A stretch of DNA of 10,576 nt, taken from NCBI GenBank assembly GCA_016463455.1, contig JAEMRG010000052.1:1-10576 (forward strand), given 5' to 3'. The stretch is from Rhodoferax sp. GTDB taxonomy: Bacteria; Pseudomonadota; Gammaproteobacteria; Burkholderiales; Burkholderiaceae_C. The notes under the pieces are model-generated. The model was not told the origin of the DNA. It saw only the letters and a list, made by a program, of their open reading frames with translations, and did not search any database. Position 1 is the first letter of the stretch, and each line of letters starts with the position of its first letter. The position numbers and the translations under genes are program-made. Positions 1-6,150 of this stretch are shown in pieces.

Positions 1-5
1 AATCG

Positions 6-1142
6 CTAGCCGCCCTTAGCAGACTTGCGTTTAGACTTTTCCTTGGCCTTGGGTTTATCCTTCTTTGCGGACTTCGCCACCCGTTTGCCACTGACATCGC
101 GAGACCACAAAGACCGGGCATCGGGTGCGGGCGGCTCCATGAATGCGTCGCCAAAATCACCGGGACCCGGTTCCGGCAAGGGTCGCCCGCTGTCACGCCA
201 CTCCACCGCCGCCGGGAAACCATAGGTCTGGGCGTAGCGCTTAAACCACATGCCCTCCGGCGAATGGCGGGTAATGCCGTCAAACACATTGGCAAACATT
301 TGCGTCTGCTCCAGGCCCATGGCGTCGATAGCCTGGTTGATCACCAGCTTGTTCATCATCAACTGGTTTTTTGGCACCCCAGCCATGCGCTCGGCCAACT
401 GCTGCACTACGGCATCGAGCTTGGCAAGCGGCGCCACTTCGGTTGCCAAGCCCCATTCAAAAGCCTGCTTGCCGTCGATCAAATCGCCCGTCAACATCAT
501 GCGTTTGGCGCGCATCGCGCCCAGGCGGTAGACCCACATCGCCGGGCTGGGACAGCCCCAAACCCGCACCGGCATATAGCCAATGCGCGCCTTGTCCTCC
601 ATCACAATGAAGTCGCAGCAACTGGCAATGTCGCTGCCGCCCGCCGCCGCATACCCATGCACGCGGGCAATGGTGGGTTTGTAGGAGCGCCACAAACTCA
701 TGAAGTCTTCGGTGTTGCGCTTCATAAATTTGTAGTCAATCATCGGGTCCCAGGGCATGGGCTGGGTGATGACATTGGTGGGATCGCCCTCGGCATAGTG
801 CTTGAGGTCGTAGCCGGCGCAAAACGCATCACCCGCGCCGCGCAGCACAATCACATGCACCCGGTCATCGGCATTGGCCAGTTCTACCGCCTGACGGATT
901 TCTCCGGGCATTTCATCATTGATCGCGTTCAGGCGCTCGGGCCGGTTCAGGGTAATCGTGGCAATACGTCCCTGTACCGCAATATGCAAGGTAGAAAACA
1001 CCCGGTCAGCAGCAAGGCTGGCCATGCGCTTACCCAAGGCGGCAGCGGGCTGTGTCGCTTTTTGTTTAGAACCGGCTGTTGATTTTTTGGCGCTGGTCTT
1101 GGCCGCGGGCGCTGCCGGTTTGTTAGTGGATTTGCTTGCCAT
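6..1142 (-). CDS. Crotonase-family protein with lysine-rich tails at both ends
   Basis: This 378-residue protein has a crotonase core at about 46-300: TLNRPERLNAIND (64-76), the oxyanion-hole segment GDAFCAGYDLKHY (104-116), and KPTIARVHGYAAAGGSDIASCCD (155-177) with D171 where classical hydratase has Glu144. In ARIGYMPVRVWG (185-196), Pro/Val occupy the Glu164 position. A core extension, HSPEGMWFKRYAQTYGF and onward, follows. Outside the core are unusual tails: residues 1-45 are Ala/Lys/Thr/Ser-rich with 8 Lys and no acidic residue, and residues 353-378 carry 11 Lys. They resemble histone H1-like disordered tails. The start at 1142 is set by AAGGGAG (1150-1156), 7 nt upstream; the open frame continues to 1418 but overlaps the preceding gene. 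An ATG at residue 40 would remove the N-tail but has no good binding site. The enzyme activity is unproven and the tail function unknown. Confidence 0.9.
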   Translation of the reverse strand: MASKSTNKPAAPAAKTSAKKSTAGSKQKATQPAAALGKRMASLAADRVFSTLHIAVQGRIATITLNRPERLNAINDEMPGEIRQAVELANADDRVHVIVLRGAGDAFCAGYDLKHYAEGDPTNVITQPMPWDPMIDYKFMKRNTEDFMSLWRSYKPTIARVHGYAAAGGSDIASCCDFIVMEDKARIGYMPVRVWGCPSPAMWVYRLGAMRAKRMMLTGDLIDGKQAFEWGLATEVAPLAKLDAVVQQLAERMAGVPKNQLMMNKLVINQAIDAMGLEQTQMFANVFDGITRHSPEGMWFKRYAQTYGFPAAVEWRDSGRPLPEPGPGDFGDAFMEPPAPDARSLWSRDVSGKRVAKSAKKDKPKAKEKSKRKSAKGG

Positions 1143-1156
1143 GTTCGGACTCCCTT
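1143..1156 (-). promoter_or_regulatory. Ribosome binding site fixing the start of the tailed crotonase
   Basis: AAGGGAG (1150-1156) sits 7 nt before the ATG at 1142-1140, in the 19-base gap after the upstream crotonase's TGA. It decides between this start, which includes the lysine-rich N-tail, and both the longer open frame and the internal ATG at residue 40. Confidence 0.75.
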
Positions 1157-1161
1157 GTACA

Positions 1162-1965
1162 TCAAATAGAAGAAAAATCGCCATGACGGCCCAGGCCGTC
1201 CTTAAAACGCCCGGCACCGCCCACGCCTTCCTGCACCAAGCATTCCAGGCCGTTGTACCACTCCTTGCGCATAGCATCGCGCACCGTTTCGCCATGCTGC
1301 ATATAGATCGAGCGCCTATCTGCACGCACGCAGGCTTGCGGAAAGCGGGAAATTTCGGCCGCCAGTTTTTCAGCTTCGATGCGAGCCTGGCCATGGGGCA
1401 CCAGGCGCTCGCAGGCACCTATGGCTAAGGCCTCGGCAGCAGGGACTTTGCGCCCGGTAAGCGTAATTTCCATGGCCCTGCCCGTGCCCACCAGTCGCGG
1501 CAAGCGCACGGTACCGCCGTCAAGCAAGGGGATGCCCCAGCGCCGACAATAGACACCAAAGTAGGCGTCTTCAGCCATCACGCGCATATCGCACCACAAG
1601 GCCAACTCGAAACCACCGGCCACTGCCGGGCCTTCGACCGCCGCAATCACCGGCTTGGACAAATCCAGACGGGTCGGACCCAAGGGGCCGCGCGGCACGC
1701 TGCGGGTCGGGTCCGTGGGGTAATCAATATCGCTGAGCGGGCGCTCTGAATCGGTCAGTGAGCTGGCGTACTTCAAATCCCAACCCGCGCAAAAGGCACC
1801 ACCCTCGCCCCACAAGACGGCTACGCTGGCGCTATCGTCAAGCTCAAATTCCTCAAAGGCCGCCACCAGGGCATCGGCACTGTCCGGGTCCATGGCGTTG
1901 CGCGCCTCTTCGTACCGGCTGTGGATGATGGTCCATACCGCCGCATTTTTTTCGATTCTTACCAT
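1162..1965 (-). CDS. Crotonase-family (enoyl-CoA hydratase/isomerase-like) protein
   Basis: Members of this family act on acyl-CoA thioesters through an enolate held in an oxyanion hole. The 267 residues match the usual single-domain length of about 260. Visible are the N-terminal strand and RNAMD (22-26), the first oxyanion-hole segment GAFCAGWDLK (56-65), KPVIAAVEGPAVAGGFELALWCD (104-126) holding E120 at the place of rat hydratase Glu144, and YFGVYCRRWGIPLLDGGTVRL (135-155). There Cys140 falls where Glu164 would be, and D149 is an extra acid near the site. One of the two hydratase acids is therefore missing, and the reaction may be isomerisation, hydrolysis or hydration on an unusual substrate. 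The ATG has AGGAG 9 nt upstream. It is followed after 19 bases by a second crotonase gene, so the two are almost certainly co-transcribed. The family is certain; the substrate is not known. Confidence 0.93.
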   Translation of the reverse strand: MVRIEKNAAVWTIIHSRYEEARNAMDPDSADALVAAFEEFELDDSASVAVLWGEGGAFCAGWDLKYASSLTDSERPLSDIDYPTDPTRSVPRGPLGPTRLDLSKPVIAAVEGPAVAGGFELALWCDMRVMAEDAYFGVYCRRWGIPLLDGGTVRLPRLVGTGRAMEITLTGRKVPAAEALAIGACERLVPHGQARIEAEKLAAEISRFPQACVRADRRSIYMQHGETVRDAMRKEWYNGLECLVQEGVGGAGRFKDGLGRHGDFSSI

Positions 1966-2111
1966 GTCAATAATCTCCTGGCACTGGGTATTTATGTTTC
2001 AAGCTGATCGCTTGGCGGGGCAGTCGCTGTGCCATTGGGCATGTGGAAAACGCCACCTATGCTAGTGCATAAAAGTCGGTGCTATCAGCCATATACCGGT
2101 GCGGGCCGCCT
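1966..2111 (-). other. Intergenic gap between protease and crotonase genes
   Basis: This 146-base gap is the longest in the window and the likeliest place for a transcription break or a promoter for the crotonase pair. Its only clear element is AGGAG at 1975-1979, 9 nt before the crotonase ATG. A weak sigma70-like pair (CTGATA, 18 bases, TAGCAT; 4 of 6 matches each) is present but is not good enough to call. I see no stem followed by a T-run that would act as a terminator, only 4-bp stems. Confidence 0.5.
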
Positions 2112-2777
2112 CTAAGGCTTGGGATTATTGGCCTGGATGCAGCGGGCGATATCGCAGGCGGTCGGCAGTGTGGCACGGTACTCAAAGCCAGGCCTAGGCA
2201 TATTACCGTCTCGGGTAAAACAGCGCTCACCCTTACCGTTGTCGTAGTAGGAAGTGACATCGACACAGCGCCGTGAATGGGCCATCAGGCCAAAGTGGTG
2301 ACCCATTTCGTGGGAGATCACCATTTGCAAAGTTTCGCGGGCGTCGTGCATCGGGTTGCGGGTGCTCAGCAAGCGAAACATCGCCGGGCTCATGGCCAAA
2401 AGGCCTCGGCCCAGGTCTGCCTGCGCAAAATTGCCGCCACTGTTTTTTTCACTCCATTGGACTATGACGGCACCTTCGGGCAAGGCGCTCGCGGGCTTGA
2501 TACGTTGCACTGCGTTAGGCACGCCACACGGTGACCAGGCCAGCGCAGACCGTTGCACAGCGGAAAAGACCAACTCTTCGGAAAACCACTCGGGCGCACC
2601 GCTATGGTCATAGACAAACACGAGCTTGCTGGCGGGCCGGTCCCGGCCATCCCCCCAGGTGACGATTTCGCCCGGAAGGCATTGCGCTATTTCCCGGTCA
2701 CGCACTGTCTGCGCTCCAAGCGAAAGACTACTGAGTGCCAAGGCTGCACACCCAGCGGCGAGCAAGCTGCGCCGCAT
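2112..2777 (-). CDS. Exported matrixin-like zinc metalloprotease, atypical active site
   Basis: Residues 1-22 form a signal peptide: basic MRR, a hydrophobic Leu/Ala core and a likely cut after SLGA, so the 221-residue product should be periplasmic or secreted. The zinc motif is HEMGHHFGLMAHS, with H156, E157, H160, G163 and H167. This is close to the metzincin pattern HExxHxxGxxH, but the third histidine is one residue late. The following CVDVTSYYDNG looks like a metzincin Met-turn segment with Thr175 where Met is expected. N-terminal features such as WFSEELVFSAVQRSALAW also fit matrixins. Six cysteines in the mature part (33, 84, 171, 186, 208, 213) could form disulfides, in keeping with export. 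The ATG follows the GST TAA with no gap and lacks a good ribosome binding site, so translation is probably coupled. The substrate is unknown; proteolysis is inferred from the motif. Confidence 0.75.
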   Translation of the reverse strand: MRRSLLAAGCAALALSSLSLGAQTVRDREIAQCLPGEIVTWGDGRDRPASKLVFVYDHSGAPEWFSEELVFSAVQRSALAWSPCGVPNAVQRIKPASALPEGAVIVQWSEKNSGGNFAQADLGRGLLAMSPAMFRLLSTRNPMHDARETLQMVISHEMGHHFGLMAHSRRCVDVTSYYDNGKGERCFTRDGNMPRPGFEYRATLPTACDIARCIQANNPKP

Positions 2778-3413
2778 TTACGCGCCTGCCCGCAGTGGCA
2801 CGGCAAAACCGCGCTGCACAGCCGGGCGCGCCATGAGCGCCTGGTACCAGCGCTGCACCTGCGGAAAATCGGCCAAATCCACCTGATGGCGCGGATGGCG
2901 CCACACCCATCCCAAAATAGCAAAGTCAGCGATAGACAACTCGCCCGCGAAATAGCTACGCCCCTGCAAACGCCGTTCCATGACGCCATACAAACGGCGC
3001 GTCTCGGCCGTAAAGCGCTCCAAGCCGTAGCGTCGGTCCGCCTCCGAGCCCAAGGCAACAAAGTGGTGAACCTGACCGGGTATCGGGCCAAAGCCGCCCA
3101 TCTGGAACATCAGCCACTCCAAAACCTCCACGCGGGCGCGGCCGGCAGGCGGCAAAAAAAGCCCGGTCTTTTCAGCAAGGTATAGCAAGATAGCGCCAGA
3201 CTCAAAAACACTGATGGGCTGCCCGTCCGGCCCCTGCGGGTCCACGATGGCGGGGATTTTGTTGTTGGGGCTGATACGAATAAATGCCGGATCAAACTGC
3301 TGTCCCGCGCCAATATCGACCACCTGCACGGTATAGGGCAGACCCATTTCTTCCAGCGCAACGCTGATTTTTCGCCCGTTGGGCGTGTCAAACGCAAATA
3401 GTTCAATAGTCAA
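2778..3413 (-). CDS. yfcG: YfcG-like Nu-class glutathione S-transferase / disulfide reductase
   Basis: YfcG and YghU of E. coli are glutathione transferase-fold enzymes that reduce disulfides using glutathione and bind GSSG or two GSH, with little classical transferase activity. The 211-residue protein has the thioredoxin-like N-terminal domain with TPNGRK (T10, N12, equivalent to YfcG T9 and N11), RISPNNKIPAIVD (46-58) and FESGAILLYLAEKTGLF (70-86), all closely matching the YfcG pattern. The all-helical C-terminal domain has the usual SIADFAILGW capping-box region. No active-site cysteine is visible, as in YfcG. The start codon is TTG at 3413, chosen because AAGGGG at 3420-3425 lies 6 nt upstream and the residues that follow (TIELFAFDTPNG) form the first strand of the fold. 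It is 50 bases downstream of def, and its TAA stop abuts the ATG of the protease gene. The symbol is by family resemblance; strict orthology is untested. Confidence 0.87.
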   Translation of the reverse strand: MTIELFAFDTPNGRKISVALEEMGLPYTVQVVDIGAGQQFDPAFIRISPNNKIPAIVDPQGPDGQPISVFESGAILLYLAEKTGLFLPPAGRARVEVLEWLMFQMGGFGPIPGQVHHFVALGSEADRRYGLERFTAETRRLYGVMERRLQGRSYFAGELSIADFAILGWVWRHPRHQVDLADFPQVQRWYQALMARPAVQRGFAVPLRAGA

Positions 3414-3425
3414 GGCAAACCCCTT
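3414..3425 (-). promoter_or_regulatory. Ribosome binding site fixing a TTG start
   Basis: On the minus strand AAGGGG (3420-3425) is followed by a 6-base spacer and then TTG (3413-3411). No ATG in this frame is better placed. The purine-rich match and the spacing justify the rare TTG start for the YfcG-like gene. Confidence 0.7.
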
Positions 3426-3463
3426 GGTTCAGGCACGGCGCGCTGTGACTGCGTGCGGGGACA

Positions 3464-4003
3464 TTAATCGTCTTCACTGGCCGCAATGCCTGGAAACAAT
3501 ATCTCGGTAAATCCAAATTGCGAAAAATCGCGCATACGCATGGGATAGAGCTTGCCCCACAAATGGTCGCATTCATGCTGCACTACGCGGGCATGAAAAC
3601 CGTCCACCGTGCGGTCAATCGGGTCGCCAAAAGCGTCCCAACCGGTATAGCGGATGCGCGCCCAGCGCGGCACTACGCCGCGTAAGCCCGGCACCGACAA
3701 GCAGCCTTCCCAATCGGATTCCTCGTCCTGGCCTAAAGGCGTGATGGTCGGGTTGACCAGCACCGTACGCGGCACCAGGGGCCGATCCGGGTAGCGTGGG
3801 TTGCGCTCGTCCGAGCCGAAAATCACCACCTGCAAGTCCACCCCGATTTGGGGCGCGGCCAGGCCCGCCCCATGGGCCGCGCGCATGGTGTCGAGCAGGT
3901 CCGTCACCAACAGATGCAGTGCATCGGTATCCAATGACTGCACTTTTTGCGCCGTGCGCAATAAGCGCGGATCGCCCATTTTCAAAATCTCGCATACCGC
4001 CAT
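3464..4003 (-). CDS. def: Peptide deformylase
   Basis: This enzyme removes the formyl group from the initiator methionine of nascent proteins, in the cytoplasm at the ribosome exit. All three family motifs are present in the 179 residues: GAGLAAPQIG (45-54), EGCLS (99-103) with metal ligand C101, and QHECDHLWG (142-150) with metal ligands H143 and H147 and catalytic E144. The ATG sits in a TGATG overlap with ligA and has a strong GGAGG at 4011-4015, 7 nt upstream, so translation is probably coupled to ligA. The gene is beside ligA rather than fmt, its usual partner. The stretch after motif 2 (SVPGLRGVVPRWARI) and the C-terminus after HECDH look closer, from memory, to the PDF1A-type deformylases of plants than to E. 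coli Def. This may therefore be a second deformylase, with the fmt-linked copy elsewhere; that last point is inference. Confidence 0.95.
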   Translation of the reverse strand: MAVCEILKMGDPRLLRTAQKVQSLDTDALHLLVTDLLDTMRAAHGAGLAAPQIGVDLQVVIFGSDERNPRYPDRPLVPRTVLVNPTITPLGQDEESDWEGCLSVPGLRGVVPRWARIRYTGWDAFGDPIDRTVDGFHARVVQHECDHLWGKLYPMRMRDFSQFGFTEILFPGIAASEDD

Positions 4004-6084
4004 CAGCGTTCCTCCAGCATGTTGTACAAAGCAGCCTCATCAATCACCGGCACGCCCAGCTCCTGCGCTTTATCTAGCTTGCTACCGGCCTCGCTGCCGG
4101 CCAGCACAAAACTGGTTTTTTTGCTCACCGAACCGGCCACTTTAGCGCCCGCGTCTTCAATCAAGGCTTTGGCGGCGTCACGACCCAGCGTGGGCAAAGT
4201 CCCGGTAATGACAAAGGTCAAACCGGCTAAAGGTTTGGGGGCGTCAGATGCGGCCTGTATGGCGGGCCAATGTACGCCGCAAGCACGCAATTGTTCCACC
4301 ACCTCGCGGTTATGCGCCTGGTCAAAAAACGCCCGAAGACTTTGGGCGACGGTAGGGCCAACATCGTTGACCTCCAGCAGCTTTTCCAATGGCGCATCCA
4401 TCACGGCTTGCACATCGCCAAAATGACGGGCCAATTCTTTGGCCGTGGCCTCGCCCACATGCCGTATGCCCAAACCATACAAAAAGCGCGGCAGCGTGGT
4501 GGACTTGGACTTTTCCAATGCCTCCAGCACATTGCTGGCCGATTTATCCGCCATACGGTCCAAAGTAGCCAAGGCCGTGAAGCCCAAGCGGTAAATATCC
4601 GGCAAGGTGCGCACCAAGCCCGCTTCCACCAACTGGTCCACCAGTTTTTCACCCAGACCTTCGACCTCGACGGCGCGGCGCTGCACAAAATGCGAAATCG
4701 CCTGCTTGCGCTGCGCGCTGCAAAACAAGCCACCGGTACAGCGGTAGTCCGCCTCCTCCTCCTCGCGCACAGCGGCAGACCCGCACACCGGACATTGGCG
4801 CGGCATGGTGAACGCCTGGCCGCGGCCGGGCGACTCCAAGCTGGCGGGCAAGACGCTGACCACCTCGGGAATCACATCGCCTGCGCGGCGCACAACGACA
4901 CTGTCGCCCACACGCACATCTTTGCGCCTGGCCTCATCTTCGTTATGCAGCGTGGCATTGGTGACGGTGACGCCGCCTACAAACACCGGCGCCAGCTTGG
5001 CCACCGGGGTGAGCTTGCCGGTACGCCCGACTTGCACATCAATCGCCAGCACCGTGGTCACTTGCTCTTGTGCCGGGTATTTGTGCGCCACCGCCCAGCG
5101 CGGCTCGCGGCTGACAAATCCTAGGCGTTGTTGCAAAGCCAGGTGGTTGACCTTGTACACCACGCCGTCAATATCAAATGGCAGTTGGTCGCGCAGCGCG
5201 CCGATGCGCTGGTGAAAGTCCAGCAAGCCCTGTGCCCCCAGCGCGGTCGCGGTCTGCTCGGCCACCGGGAAACCCCAGGCCTTGAGCGCCATCAGCAAAT
5301 CCATATGCGTAGACCAGGCCGGCCCGCCTTGCAACTCGCCCACACCATAGGCAAAAAAACTCAAAGGCCGCTGCGCCGCAATACCGGGGTCGAGCTGGCG
5401 CACCGCACCGGCGGCGGCATTGCGCGGATTGACAAAGGTTTTTTCGCCTTTTTCGCCTTGGGCAATGCGGGCGCGCTGGCGCGTGTTGAGGGTCTCAAAA
5501 TCATCGCGGCGCATGTACACCTCGCCCCGCACTTCCAGCACCCAGGGCGCGTCCTGCAAGCGCAGCGGTATTTGCCCAATCGTGCGCGCGTTATGCGTCA
5601 CATCCTCACCGTATTCGCCATCACCACGGGTCGCGGCCTGCACCAACACGCCATTTTCATAGCGCAAACTCATGGCCAGGCCGTCAAACTTCAGCTCGGT
5701 CACGTAGTGCACCGCTGGCGCGTCGTCGGTCAATTCCAACTCTTTGCGGATGCGGGTGTCAAAGGCCTGCGCGCCGGACGACTCGGTATCGGTCTCGGTG
5801 CGTATGCTGAGCATAGGCACTACATGACGCACGCTGGTAAATTGCGCCAGCGGCTTGCCGCCCACCCTTTGTGTGGGCGAGTCCACGGTACGCCAGTGCG
5901 GGTAAAGCTCCTCCAGTGCCTGCAACTCGCGGAACATGCGGTCGTATTCAGCGTCTGGCAACTCGGCTGCGTCCAGCACGTAGTACAAATGACCGTGGTA
6001 CTGCAACTGCGTTCGCAACTGCGCCATGCGCAGCGCTACATCGCCTGGGGGCTCTGGCTTGTCGAACAACTCAGGGGTACTCAC
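4003..6084 (-). CDS. ligA: NAD-dependent DNA ligase LigA
   Basis: LigA seals 3'-OH/5'-phosphate nicks in duplex DNA using NAD+, and is essential for joining Okazaki fragments and for excision repair. At 693 residues it is near the family norm (E. coli 671). Domains in order: Ia with YHGHLYYVLD (29-38) for NMN binding; adenylation domain with catalytic lysine in ELKFDG (K132) and downstream motifs GEVYM, VNPRNAAAG and DIDGVVYKV; OB fold around 335-410 (RTGKLTPVA); four-cysteine zinc finger C431, C434, C449, C455; helix-hairpin-helix region about 470-600; C-terminal BRCT about 618-693. The start is GTG at 6084: the in-frame TAA at 6106-6108 lies just upstream, and the only Shine-Dalgarno-like sequence is a weak AGGG. 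An ATG at residue 20 is possible but would cut into domain Ia. The TGA stop overlaps the def start by one base. Function is not in doubt. Confidence 0.98.
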   Translation of the reverse strand: MSTPELFDKPEPPGDVALRMAQLRTQLQYHGHLYYVLDAAELPDAEYDRMFRELQALEELYPHWRTVDSPTQRVGGKPLAQFTSVRHVVPMLSIRTETDTESSGAQAFDTRIRKELELTDDAPAVHYVTELKFDGLAMSLRYENGVLVQAATRGDGEYGEDVTHNARTIGQIPLRLQDAPWVLEVRGEVYMRRDDFETLNTRQRARIAQGEKGEKTFVNPRNAAAGAVRQLDPGIAAQRPLSFFAYGVGELQGGPAWSTHMDLLMALKAWGFPVAEQTATALGAQGLLDFHQRIGALRDQLPFDIDGVVYKVNHLALQQRLGFVSREPRWAVAHKYPAQEQVTTVLAIDVQVGRTGKLTPVAKLAPVFVGGVTVTNATLHNEDEARRKDVRVGDSVVVRRAGDVIPEVVSVLPASLESPGRGQAFTMPRQCPVCGSAAVREEEEADYRCTGGLFCSAQRKQAISHFVQRRAVEVEGLGEKLVDQLVEAGLVRTLPDIYRLGFTALATLDRMADKSASNVLEALEKSKSTTLPRFLYGLGIRHVGEATAKELARHFGDVQAVMDAPLEKLLEVNDVGPTVAQSLRAFFDQAHNREVVEQLRACGVHWPAIQAASDAPKPLAGLTFVITGTLPTLGRDAAKALIEDAGAKVAGSVSKKTSFVLAGSEAGSKLDKAQELGVPVIDEAALYNMLEER

Positions 6085-6105
6085 CTGGGGCCCTACTTTC
6101 TGAAC

Positions 6106-6150
6106 TTAGGGTTTTCGATTGAAGAGCCTGTGCGCAAGCACAAAGCGCAT
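6106..6150 (-). other. 14-codon mini-ORF between zipA and ligA
   Basis: The 66-base gap between zipA and ligA opens with an ATG placed immediately after the zipA TGA stop (TGAATG). It runs 14 codons (MRFVLAHRLFNRKP) to a TAA, in the same frame as ligA, whose GTG follows 21 bases later. It could be re-initiated by ribosomes finishing zipA and so carry them toward ligA. It could equally be chance, since nothing in its composition marks it as a functional peptide and no ribosome binding site beyond zipA's own end is evident. Confidence 0.2.

Noticed and set aside
264..1082. 272-codon plus-strand open frame opposite the tailed crotonase
   Set aside because: It is a complementary-strand shadow of a well-supported crotonase, with a biased His/Ala/Arg composition and no domain pattern.
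1143..1418. Longer start for the tailed crotonase, adding about 92 residues
   Set aside because: The extension lies wholly within and over the end of the preceding crotonase in another frame, has no crotonase character (Trp/Cys/Arg-rich), and a good ribosome binding site exists for the start at 1142.
1966..2111. Possible terminator or sigma70 promoter in the longest gap
   Set aside because: The stems are only 4 bp with no T-run, and the best promoter-like pair matches 4 of 6 bases in each box. This is not distinguishable from chance.
3414..3463. GCACG/CGTGC inverted repeat between def and the YfcG-like gene
   Set aside because: A 5-bp stem with a 14-base loop and no T-run is too weak to call a terminator or operator.
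5441..5458. Two direct copies of the 9-mer ttttcgcct
   Set aside because: They encode Gly-Glu-Lys twice inside ligA, in a surface loop before TFVNPRN. With two copies only, this is ordinary coding sequence rather than a repeat element.
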